This document shows, one piece after another, positions 9,316 to 17,551 of a DNA stretch of 64,000 nucleotides (position 1 is the stretch's first letter; the number at the start of each line of letters is the position of its first letter). The translations under genes and the position numbers were made by a program. The stretch spans positions 1 to 64,000 of the forward strand of contig JBAPOP010000162.1 in assembly GCA_049279675.1 (NCBI GenBank), in the 5' to 3' direction. The notes beneath the pieces are model-generated. The model was not told where the DNA came from. It worked only from the letters and a program-made list of their open reading frames with translations, and did not search any database. The stretch is from Palsa-147 sp049279675. Its GTDB lineage: Bacteria; Acidobacteriota; Terriglobia; Acidiferrales; UBA7541.

Positions 9316-9355
9316 TGTCGAACGCGGAATCGAAATTCAGAAGGCATAGGTTCGC

Positions 9356-11875
9356 GTGAAGCAGAAATCTACTATATCGGCAAAAAAACCGCGGCGCGGA
9401 AAACCGGGCGGCGTCAAGCTCGGCGACGACGCAAGCGGAAAATGGATTGGCAAGTCACTTCGCCGGCGCGAAGAGCTACGCCTTGTTCAGGGCAAGGGCA
9501 GTTTCGTGGACGACAAGAAACTGCTCGGCATGGCCTATATGCGGGTCGTACGTTCGCCCTACGCCCATGCGAAGATCACGCGCTTGGATATCTCGCGGGC
9601 TGCCGTCGCGCAGGGAGTCGTGTGCACCCTGACCGGCAAGGAGGTTGCCGGCCTCGTGAAGCCGTTCATCGAAATCGGCCCAGGCGCTGGCCAGGAGATC
9701 CAGGATTATCCGCTCGCCGTCGAAAAGGTCGTGTTTCAAGGCGAACCGGTCGCTGTAGTCGTCGCGGATTCACGCCTCGCTGCCGAAGACGCCGCGGAGC
9801 TCGTCGAAGCGGAATACGAAATTCTGCCGCCTGTCATGACCGCCGAGGACGCGCTCAAGGGCGATTCCCTTCTGCACGAGAAAGCCGGAACGAACTGCAT
9901 CTGGAAAGGCGTTTTCGAATATGGCGATGTCGAGAAAGCATTCAAGCAAGCCGCGCATGTCGTGGAAATCGGCCGCTTGCATTTTCATCGCTTTTCGAGC
10001 ACGCCTCTCGAAAACAACGCCATCATTGGCGATTGGGACCCAAAAACGGAGCGCATCAGCTTTTACTCGAACAATTCCTTCCCCGCGTTTGCGGCGCAAT
10101 TTCTTTCGCCGGCGCTAGGCGTCGGCATCGATCAGATCAGGATTCACAGTATTGATATCGGTGGCGGATTCGGAATCAAGATCACCAATTATCCCTACAT
10201 GGCAATGTGTGCGCTCGCCTCGCGCAAGATCGGCGGCCGTCCAGTCAAATGGACGGAAACGCGTTCGGAACATCTGCTCGCGAGCGCTCACGGGAACGAG
10301 CGTACGTTCTTCGATACGCGTATAGCTCTCGATAAAAATGGCGTGATTACCGCAATCGATTCGCGTCACGTGGATGATTGCGGTGCCTTTCCGCGTTACG
10401 AGCCGCTCGGATGCGTCATCTGGGCGCAGGTGCTTCCGGGCGCTTACCGTTTCAAGAACGCGCGCTTCGATTTCTCGCAGATCGTTTCTAATAAGTGCCC
10501 GGTCGGCCCCAATCGCGGCTATTCGCGAATGCAACATCTATGGTTTTTGGAACGCGTGATCGACATCTGCGCGCACAAACTCGGAATGGCTCCGGACACA
10601 ATGCGCGAACGCAATTACATTCGTAAGGACGAGTTTCCGTACTCCACACCGAATGGCTGCATCTACGATTCCGGCGACTACAAGAAAATGCTCGACGTCG
10701 GCAAGGAGCTGATTGGTTGGGATAAGTGGAAAAAGGAACAGGCCAAAGCGCGCACGGAAGAACGGTACCTTGGGATCGGAATCGGCACGACGCTCGATTC
10801 GGGCACGAATAATTTCGGCCAGGCGCAGATTATTAACCCACACGCGCCATTTTCGGGGCAATCGAAAGCTGCCAATGTGAAGCTCGATATTTACGGCGAA
10901 ATCGTCGTCAGCGTGGGCTCAGTGCCGCAGGGCCAAGGACACGAAACGATTGCGTCGCAGGTGGTCGCGGAATCCCTGAACGTTCCTCCCGAGATGATCC
11001 GCGTGCATCCCGGCTTTGACACGGACGAAAACGTGTACACAGGCCACACCGGCACGTATGCCAGCCAATTTGCTGTCACGGGCGTTTCGGCGATTCACGG
11101 CGCGGCCGAGAAATTGAAGGCGGAAATCACACGAGTCGCCGCGTTTGCTTTGAAAGCCAAGGAAAAGGACCTCGAATTCGGTGTCGGCGATATGGGACCC
11201 GAAGTACACGTCCGAGGAACGAAGAAGTCGGTCAACTTCTGGTCCATCGCGAATATGATCTATGTGAATAACGCCGGGCTGCCGCAGGATTTTGAAGACA
11301 TCACACTCAATTGCAGATACGTGTACCGCGCGCCATTCACGGTCCCCGATGTCGCCAAGAAATATGGCAACCTGACGCTGACGTATTCGGCCCAGCTCCA
11401 CATCGCGGTGATCGAAGTGGATCGCGAATCGTACCAGCCGAAAATTCTGGCGTACGCGACAGTCGAAGACTGCGGCCGCGCGATCAATCCCATGATCGTC
11501 GAGGGCCAAGTCCACGGCGCGACGGCTCACGGAATCGGCGCGGCTCTGATGGAGAATTGCGTCTACGACAAAGAAGGCACGATGCTGACGAGCACGTTCA
11601 GCGATTACACGCCGATCACTTCGATGAACATGCCGGACTTGTTGTACGGCAGCATCGAATCGCCATCGCCATTTACGTTCAATGGCGCCAAGGGCATGGG
11701 CGAGGGAGGCGCAGCGCCGCTGCACACCGTCTGCGCGGCGTTGCAGGATGCGCTCGAGCCCGCCGGAATCATAATTTCGAATTCACATAACACCGCGGAC
11801 AGTTTGTTTCAGGCTTTGCAAGGTCGCGTAGCCGGCACGACGGTTCGAGTGGAGAGCCGTCCGGCCAAACGGTGA
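9356..11875 (+). CDS. Molybdenum hydroxylase large (Mo-cofactor) subunit, atypical
   Basis: An 839-residue CoxL/XDH-large-type protein from GTG. It has Ald_Xan_dh_C (about 35-150) and the molybdopterin-binding domain with IGGGFGIKITNYP. The presumed base Glu783 lies in GMGEGGAAP and matches the family. The active-site loop at residues 384-394 reads GPNRGYSRMQH. It is neither the CSFR signature of form I CO dehydrogenases nor the YRGAGR of form II enzymes. The enzyme is therefore probably not a CO dehydrogenase. It should hydroxylate a carbon next to nitrogen or an aldehyde, using water as the oxygen source. The hydrolases downstream suggest a nitrogenous substrate. Confidence 0.92.
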   Translation: MKQKSTISAKKPRRGKPGGVKLGDDASGKWIGKSLRRREELRLVQGKGSFVDDKKLLGMAYMRVVRSPYAHAKITRLDISRAAVAQGVVCTLTGKEVAGLVKPFIEIGPGAGQEIQDYPLAVEKVVFQGEPVAVVVADSRLAAEDAAELVEAEYEILPPVMTAEDALKGDSLLHEKAGTNCIWKGVFEYGDVEKAFKQAAHVVEIGRLHFHRFSSTPLENNAIIGDWDPKTERISFYSNNSFPAFAAQFLSPALGVGIDQIRIHSIDIGGGFGIKITNYPYMAMCALASRKIGGRPVKWTETRSEHLLASAHGNERTFFDTRIALDKNGVITAIDSRHVDDCGAFPRYEPLGCVIWAQVLPGAYRFKNARFDFSQIVSNKCPVGPNRGYSRMQHLWFLERVIDICAHKLGMAPDTMRERNYIRKDEFPYSTPNGCIYDSGDYKKMLDVGKELIGWDKWKKEQAKARTEERYLGIGIGTTLDSGTNNFGQAQIINPHAPFSGQSKAANVKLDIYGEIVVSVGSVPQGQGHETIASQVVAESLNVPPEMIRVHPGFDTDENVYTGHTGTYASQFAVTGVSAIHGAAEKLKAEITRVAAFALKAKEKDLEFGVGDMGPEVHVRGTKKSVNFWSIANMIYVNNAGLPQDFEDITLNCRYVYRAPFTVPDVAKKYGNLTLTYSAQLHIAVIEVDRESYQPKILAYATVEDCGRAINPMIVEGQVHGATAHGIGAALMENCVYDKEGTMLTSTFSDYTPITSMNMPDLLYGSIESPSPFTFNGAKGMGEGGAAPLHTVCAALQDALEPAGIIISNSHNTADSLFQALQGRVAGTTVRVESRPAKR

Positions 11876-11957
11876 GCAGCAATTTCCTGCCGTCTCCCCT
11901 CGGAGACGAATGTCTGCTGATCCCCGCATGAATTGATGTACCAATGGGCGGTAACGA

Positions 11958-12908
11958 GTGGCGCAGAAAATCTGCATAATTGGTTGCGGCTCGATCGGAA
12001 GCTTATACGCTGCGCATCTGAGTCGTATAGCCGAAGTATACGCATTCGTGCGGCGCGAGGAACATGCTTGCGCCCTGAACGAAAAAGGGCTTCGCGTCTC
12101 CGGCACGCATGAGTTCACGGCGAGTCTCCGCGCGACCACGAAACCGGCGGAGATCCCGGACTGCGATCTTGGAATTGTCTGCTGCAAAGCCACGCAGACG
12201 GCCGAGGCTCTTTCCCCCGTCGCGGACAAATTTCGGAATGGCGCCGTCCTCTCCGCGCAGAACGGACTGGGCTGCGAGGAGATTATCGCCGATGTCACGA
12301 AAAGCCGCGTGATTCGCGGTACGACGTTCATGAGCGGAACGCGGCACAGCGATACGCACGTGCAGTACGAGCTCGACACGGAAACATGGATGGGCCCATT
12401 CGAACCTACCGGGACGCCTTTCGCGATGGTCAAGCGGGCGGCCGATTGGATCATTGCGTCCGGCTTGAAAGCAGTCGCTCTAGAGGATGCCAAGCCGGCT
12501 CAATGGTCCAAAGTGATTTTCAATGCGTCGGTAAATTCGGTGTCAGCGCTCACCGAACTCCCCCACTGCTGGAGCTTTGCCCAAGAGGACAAATTCGAGG
12601 ACTTAGGACATTTGCTGCACGCCCTGATCGAGGAAGGCAAACAGGTCGCAAAAGGACTTGGGGTCACGCTGCATGACGATCCCTGGGAGATGAACAAGAT
12701 CGGGGCGCGGACAGATCACCCGCCTTCGATGCTTTACGACGTGCAACATCATCAGCGCACCGAAGTGGATTTTCTTTGCGGTGCGATCGCGCGCGAGGCA
12801 GCGCAGGCGGGAATTCCCGCACCTTTGAACACCGCGCTGTACCGTCTCATCAAAGGAAAAGAGGCGTCCTGGGCGCGACCTGCCGCCCGGCACGAGTCGA
12901 AATCCTGA
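11958..12908 (+). CDS. Ketopantoate reductase family protein, copy A
   Basis: A 316-residue ApbA/PanE-like oxidoreductase from GTG. The NADP-binding glycine motif GCGSIGSLYA is at the N-terminus. The catalytic Lys and Asn lie in WSKVIFNASVN, and the C-terminal helical domain carries PSMLYDVQHHQRTEVDFLCGA. True PanE reduces 2-dehydropantoate to pantoate for coenzyme A. A second, clearly related copy (16596-17516) in the same operon, and the catabolic surroundings, argue that both act on another 2-oxo or 2-hydroxy acid. It starts 82 bp after the hydroxylase large subunit. Confidence 0.88.
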   Translation: MAQKICIIGCGSIGSLYAAHLSRIAEVYAFVRREEHACALNEKGLRVSGTHEFTASLRATTKPAEIPDCDLGIVCCKATQTAEALSPVADKFRNGAVLSAQNGLGCEEIIADVTKSRVIRGTTFMSGTRHSDTHVQYELDTETWMGPFEPTGTPFAMVKRAADWIIASGLKAVALEDAKPAQWSKVIFNASVNSVSALTELPHCWSFAQEDKFEDLGHLLHALIEEGKQVAKGLGVTLHDDPWEMNKIGARTDHPPSMLYDVQHHQRTEVDFLCGAIAREAAQAGIPAPLNTALYRLIKGKEASWARPAARHESKS

Positions 12909-12953
12909 TAGCATTGGCAGCCAGTTGGCGCCGCACGAATCGAAAGGCCAGAT

Positions 12954-14129
12954 ATGCCGTATCCGCTCGACCAGGAAAAATGGGCGCGCGTAAAGCGCGT
13001 GATGGGAGAGAAGAACCTCAGCGCGCTTGTCGTTCGCGCGCCGGATAACGTCTTGTATCTAACGAACTACTGGACGATGAAGGGATACGACATCGCCATC
13101 TTTCCTTGCGAGGGCGAGCCGATTCTGATTGTGGTCGAGCCGCAATTTCGCGAAGCACAGCGCACGGCGTGGAATAAAGATGTCCGCTATTTCAATTTTT
13201 ATCATCCCACGGACCCGCGGCCGCCGACGCATCGCGCGCTCGACATTTGCCTCGAAGTTTTGCGCGAGAAGAAGCTGACCGAGTGCGTCGGCATCGAGCT
13301 ATCGCAAGGCTCGCAAATTTGCGATCGAATGGTAGGAGAGCCGACGCTCCCCACTCAGGGCTATTTCGATGCGTTTCGCGGCGTTGCGAAGGAGGTTGTT
13401 GACGCCACGCCAGTCCTCGCTGAATTGCGAATGATCAAGACGCCTCAGGAAATCGAAAGGATGCGTCTAGCCAACGAGCTCGCAGCAATCGGAATGGCCT
13501 ACGCGCGGAAGAATATTCTTCCTGGCATGAAAGAAAGTGAAGTTGCCGCGATGATCGAAGGGCACATCCACTCCGTCGGCGTTGGTTACAAGGACAAAGT
13601 TGCAATGGCGCGGGCTTTCACGCTTGTCTGGTCAGGAAAAGGCATCGCGACGTTCACGGCAACAAGTAATCGGCCCGTGCAGGAACATGAACCAACCTTG
13701 GTGGAAATTTGGGTGTGCGCCGATGGCTATTGGACCGACCTCACCAAGAATATTTGCCCGGGCACGCTGACACCGGAGTACACGAATTTGCTCGAACTGT
13801 TGTTGCGCATCTTTCACGAAGCGTCTGGTGTCGTGCGCGACGGCGCGCCGCTTGGCGAAATTGATCGCGTCATCCGCGCTCGCATTGATGAGGCCGGCTA
13901 CACGGGTCAGCCATCACATCCGGTTGCACATGGCGTGGGCGCGAGAGCGCACGAGCCGCCTTATTCGCACAAAGCGGCGCCTGGCGTGATGAAGAAAAAC
14001 ATGGTGCTCGCCATCGAGCCGGGTATTTATTGGGAGGGCGGCGGCGGGCTGCGGTTGGAAGATAATTTTCTCGTCACAGAGAGCGGCAGCGAAAAACTGT
14101 GCACCGATCCAGACGATTTCCGCGTTTAG
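12954..14129 (+). CDS. M24 family peptidase/prolidase-like protein, copy A
   Basis: A 391-residue protein with a creatinase N-terminal domain (about 10-150) and a pita-bread M24 domain. Four of five usual metal ligands can be placed: Asp in WTDLTK, His in PVAHGVG, Glu in AIEPGIYW and Glu in LRLEDNF. The first ligand, normally Asp, aligns with Glu of LVEIWV. Family members cleave Xaa-Pro bonds or hydrolyse C-N bonds in compounds such as creatine or ectoine. It is likely metal-dependent. The M20 gene follows after 12 bp. Confidence 0.88.
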   Translation: MPYPLDQEKWARVKRVMGEKNLSALVVRAPDNVLYLTNYWTMKGYDIAIFPCEGEPILIVVEPQFREAQRTAWNKDVRYFNFYHPTDPRPPTHRALDICLEVLREKKLTECVGIELSQGSQICDRMVGEPTLPTQGYFDAFRGVAKEVVDATPVLAELRMIKTPQEIERMRLANELAAIGMAYARKNILPGMKESEVAAMIEGHIHSVGVGYKDKVAMARAFTLVWSGKGIATFTATSNRPVQEHEPTLVEIWVCADGYWTDLTKNICPGTLTPEYTNLLELLLRIFHEASGVVRDGAPLGEIDRVIRARIDEAGYTGQPSHPVAHGVGARAHEPPYSHKAAPGVMKKNMVLAIEPGIYWEGGGGLRLEDNFLVTESGSEKLCTDPDDFRV

Positions 14130-14141
14130 CAGGAGGTTCGA

Positions 14142-15392
14142 TTGGCGATTTCTGAATCGCTGGCAAAAAAGATTACGGAGCAAGTTCGCGAGGACGAGAT
14201 CGTCGCGATGGCTTTTGATGTCGTGAACATCGCAAGCCCGACCGGCGAAGAGCTCGATATGGCGAAGTACATGCGCGGGGCGCTCGAAGCCGCCCAACTT
14301 CAGGTGAGCTGGCAGGAAGTGGAAGAAGGACGCGCCAACGTGATCGGCCGTTGGGAGGGCACGGGCAACGGAAAGAGCCTGATGTTCAACGGCCATATGG
14401 ACACGTCGAACACAGGGCGCGAAACATTTCTCACTGGGATCGGTTACAAACCGGCAGCCGTTCTGAAGAATGGAATGATTTACGGACTCGGCATTTACAA
14501 CATGAAGGGCGCGCTCGTCTGCTACACGCAAGCGCTGAAAGCGTTGCAGCGAGCCGGCGTCCGACTGGCTGGAGACATCCTGATTGCCGCGGTCGTCGGT
14601 GAAATTGAGAAGACGCAGTGGAGCGATGAATTTGTCGGCAAAGAATACCGCGGTTACGGAGCCGGCACGCACTACATGGTGAATCACGGCGTTCTGCCCG
14701 ACATGTGCATCCTCGGCGAGCCCACGGACATGCAGATCGTACTCGCGCACTATGGCTCGATGTGGGCGCGGATCGGCACGCGCGGCAGTTATGTCCACAC
14801 CGCTTTTGCCGCGGGGCGCCAGAAAGATAGTTCAATCCGTAGAATGCACGAAGTCCTTGACGCTATTTACGAATGGATTCCTGGTTTCGAGTCACAAACT
14901 GCGTTCAATGGAAAGCGGGGCGTCGTCAACGTCGGCTGCATCCGCGGCGGCCATCCTTGGCGCGCGAGCCGGACTCCCGACCGCACCGACGTGTTTCTTG
15001 ATCTGCGCATTCCGCCGAAAATGGCGTTGGCGGATGCAAGGCGCTCGGTCAAATCGCTCGTGCTCGATCTTCAGAAACGGTTCCCGGACTATGGAATCGA
15101 CTTCGAGACTTTCGTTTCGGTGCCGGGCGCGCAGATTGCTGAAGATCACGAACTCGTGCGCGCGATCGACGGCGCGCACACGCGCATCATGGGCTCAGCT
15201 CCGCGACGCGACACGGTTCTTTGGTGCTCGGATGCGTCTGTGATGACGCGATTTGGAATCGAAACTCTAAATTACGGTCCGTCGAGCGGTCCTCGAGACG
15301 CAGAAGGCGAGAAAGTGGCTGTCGAGACATTCGTCAACATCACGAAGGTTTACGCTCTCGCGGCGGCTGAGATCTGCGGCGTCATCGAATAA
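14142..15392 (+). CDS. M20 family (ArgE/DapE-like) protein with altered metal site
   Basis: A 416-residue protein starting at TTG with a perfect AGGAGG five bases upstream. The first metal motif FNGHMDTS and the ILGEPTD motif are present. The bridging ligand position, normally Asp before MKG, is Asn (IYNMKGAL). The acidic pair appears as GEIEKT, and the usual C-terminal His near the end is not evident (GPRDAEGEKV). The family deacylates or cleaves N-acyl amino acids and dipeptides. These changes suggest altered metal use or a shifted reaction. It lies between the two M24 genes in the same operon. Confidence 0.87.
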   Translation: MAISESLAKKITEQVREDEIVAMAFDVVNIASPTGEELDMAKYMRGALEAAQLQVSWQEVEEGRANVIGRWEGTGNGKSLMFNGHMDTSNTGRETFLTGIGYKPAAVLKNGMIYGLGIYNMKGALVCYTQALKALQRAGVRLAGDILIAAVVGEIEKTQWSDEFVGKEYRGYGAGTHYMVNHGVLPDMCILGEPTDMQIVLAHYGSMWARIGTRGSYVHTAFAAGRQKDSSIRRMHEVLDAIYEWIPGFESQTAFNGKRGVVNVGCIRGGHPWRASRTPDRTDVFLDLRIPPKMALADARRSVKSLVLDLQKRFPDYGIDFETFVSVPGAQIAEDHELVRAIDGAHTRIMGSAPRRDTVLWCSDASVMTRFGIETLNYGPSSGPRDAEGEKVAVETFVNITKVYALAAAEICGVIE

Positions 15393-15457
15393 AGGCTCCA
15401 TCACGCGCGTCCCGCAAGCGCCTCGGAGTGGCGGCGAAATCGAACCAGGGAGAGTGC

Positions 15458-16588
15458 ATGGTCAGTCCGGCTGAAGTCCAGAGACGCAATCGCAACATAC
15501 GTGAAGCGATGGCGAACGAACATCTCGATGCGCTCATCGTCTGCGGCAGCGAGTACACCGGATTCGAAGGCGCGGTCCGCTACCTCTCAGGATTCGAAAT
15601 CGTTCATCGCTACGTATACGTGTTGGTGCCGCTCGAGGGCGATATGCGCCTTATCTTCCCTGCCGAAGCGCGTTGGATCGGCGACAAGACCAAACCCTGG
15701 GTACGCGAACATGTGTGGGCCGATGTACCGGGCAAATGGATTTCCGATTTTGCAGCGACGAAGAATTGGAAACGGCTCGGCGTCTACGGCCTGGACGCGG
15801 TCATGGCGGTCCGCGACTATCGCGAACTGCAGAAGGGCTCGGCTGAGCTCATATCGTTCGACCGGCCATTCGATATGGCGCGCGCCGTGAAAAGCGATGA
15901 AGAACTCGCGGGTATTCGCCACAGCATGGAAATTATCGAGGATGGTTTCTGGGCCATGCTGGAGGAATATAGGGCCGGCAAAACCGAAGCTGAAATCATG
16001 GCACCGGCGGTAGACCGATTTTTTGCCGGCGGCGCTGGCTTGCAGATGATGAACATCGTTCTTTCGGGCACGAACGGCGAAGCGCAGGCGCATTTCAAAG
16101 TTCCGCGCGACCGCAAAGTGAATGCTGATGATCTCCTTCTTTATTCTCTCGAAATTGCCGGCCCAGAGGGCTATTGGGTGGAATTTTCGAGACCACTGAT
16201 CCAAGGCAAGATCAGCGCAACCACGAAGAAGATGGCAGATGTCTATCCGGAAGCTCTTGAAGCCGCTCGCGCACTGATGCGGGATGGCGAACCGATTAAG
16301 AATGTCCACCGCGCGGCGGCCGATATCTTCGCGAAGCAGGGCTTCAGTCTCGGACATTTGTCCGGCCATTCGATCGGTATGACGATGATCGAGCACCCCG
16401 CGATCGGCGCGACGAGCGAAACTCTGTTGCGCGAGAATATGGTTTTCTCATTTCATCCGCAGGTCGTCGATCAGGACGGAAAGGTGTGTCTTTACACGCA
16501 GGACACCTACCGCGTTGGCAAAAAAGAAGGCGAGAATTTCGCGAACGTTGATTGGAAATTCTATTCGGGCTCCGAGAGGCCAAGGTAA
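15458..16588 (+). CDS. Creatinase-like M24 family protein, copy B, metal ligands lost
   Basis: A 376-residue protein with the two-domain creatinase/prolidase layout. The start at 15458 has GGGAG just upstream. Compared with metal-dependent M24 enzymes the ligand positions are changed. The first Asp position reads YSLEIAGPEG, the second is Glu (YWVEFSR), the usual EPG glutamate is His (FSFHPQV), and the final Glu is Gln or Asp (YTQDTY). The HLSGHSIG histidine motif is retained. Creatinase itself uses this fold without metal, so a metal-independent C-N hydrolase is the preferred reading. KPR copy B follows after 7 bp. Confidence 0.87.
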   Translation: MVSPAEVQRRNRNIREAMANEHLDALIVCGSEYTGFEGAVRYLSGFEIVHRYVYVLVPLEGDMRLIFPAEARWIGDKTKPWVREHVWADVPGKWISDFAATKNWKRLGVYGLDAVMAVRDYRELQKGSAELISFDRPFDMARAVKSDEELAGIRHSMEIIEDGFWAMLEEYRAGKTEAEIMAPAVDRFFAGGAGLQMMNIVLSGTNGEAQAHFKVPRDRKVNADDLLLYSLEIAGPEGYWVEFSRPLIQGKISATTKKMADVYPEALEAARALMRDGEPIKNVHRAAADIFAKQGFSLGHLSGHSIGMTMIEHPAIGATSETLLRENMVFSFHPQVVDQDGKVCLYTQDTYRVGKKEGENFANVDWKFYSGSERPR

Positions 16589-16595
16589 GCGGGCG

Positions 16596-17516
16596 ATGAA
16601 GATCTGTATTGTTGGGTGCGGCGCTATCGGCAGCATCTTTGGCGCCCATCTGGCGCGGTTGGACGGAGTGGAGGTGCACGCCTACGACGTCTCGCAGCAG
16701 CACGTGGATGCGATAGAGCGCAACGGGCTGAGAATTTCCGGGGCCGCGGATTTCACGGCGCGCCTTCACGCAACCACCGACTCTCGAGCGATACCGCCGT
16801 GCGATTACGGCATTGTCGCGACGAAAAGCACGCACACGAAGTCGGCAATCGCTCAAGCGGCGCACATTTTTGGCCCAACGAGTGCCGTCTGTTCGGTTCA
16901 GAACGGCGTCGGAAATGAAGACATCATCGCCGAGCATGTGAAATTCGTGATTCGCGGCACGACGTTTCCAGCCGGTCACATCGTCGAGCCCGGTCACGTC
17001 GGATTCGATATTCGCGGCGACACTTGGATTGGCCCATTCGAACCAACCAATACTCAGATGGCCCGGGTTACGGAACTCGCGGGAATGCTCACCAAATCGG
17101 GGCTTAATACCATCGCGCTCGAGGATGCCCGCGGCGCGCAATGGACGAAGTTAATATTCAATGCATCCACGAATCCCGTCGGCGCTCTCACGTTATTGCA
17201 TCACGGTGCAGCCACGCGCCTGCCGGCCACAGGCCAGCTCTTCGACGATTTGATAACCGAGGGCGAGGCCGTCGCCAAGGCTCTCGGCATCACGCTTCAC
17301 GGCGATCCGCGCGCTCTCGTGCAAAAAGGCGCGAATGCGCCTGGCAAACACAACGCGAGTATGTTGCAGGACGTTCTCGTCCGCCGCATCACCGAAGTCG
17401 ATTTCATGAATGGCGCGATTGTGAAGTCCGGCGAACAGGCTGGGGTCCCGACGCCGCTGAATAAAGCGATGTGGGCATTGATCAAGGGCCTCGAGCATTC
17501 CTGGACGAATCCCTAA
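16596..17516 (+). CDS. Ketopantoate reductase family protein, copy B
   Basis: A 306-residue paralogue of the protein at 11958-12908. It has the same GCGAIGSIFGAHLARL nucleotide motif, GPFEPTNT, WTKLIFNAS catalytic segment and ASMLQDVLVRRITEVDF C-terminal element. ATG at 16596 starts right at the Rossmann strand and is preferred to longer upstream forms that overlap the M24 gene. The paralogue pair flanks the M24-M20-M24 block, suggesting duplication of a KPR-M24 unit. The role is inferred to be reduction of a 2-oxo acid intermediate, or oxidation in the reverse direction. Confidence 0.88.
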   Translation: MKICIVGCGAIGSIFGAHLARLDGVEVHAYDVSQQHVDAIERNGLRISGAADFTARLHATTDSRAIPPCDYGIVATKSTHTKSAIAQAAHIFGPTSAVCSVQNGVGNEDIIAEHVKFVIRGTTFPAGHIVEPGHVGFDIRGDTWIGPFEPTNTQMARVTELAGMLTKSGLNTIALEDARGAQWTKLIFNASTNPVGALTLLHHGAATRLPATGQLFDDLITEGEAVAKALGITLHGDPRALVQKGANAPGKHNASMLQDVLVRRITEVDFMNGAIVKSGEQAGVPTPLNKAMWALIKGLEHSWTNP

Positions 17517-17551
17517 AACTCATTCTTCAGAAGCACGGAGCAGAAAATCCT

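Noticed and set aside
10919..11725. A 268-codon frame antisense to the Mo hydroxylase large subunit
   Set aside because: It lies wholly within a conserved gene, has shadow-like composition and no ribosome binding site.
7488..11875. Aerobic CO dehydrogenase operon (coxMSL)
   Set aside because: Subunit order and CoxG-like protein fit, but the large-subunit active-site loop lacks the CSFR motif, and no coxD/E/F maturation genes are present. Only the wider hydroxylase family is claimed.
12954..16588. Ectoine degradation (DoeA-type hydrolases)
   Set aside because: DoeA belongs to the M24 family, but no DoeB-type deacetylase, DoeC or DoeD genes accompany these copies, and the Mo hydroxylase is not part of that pathway.
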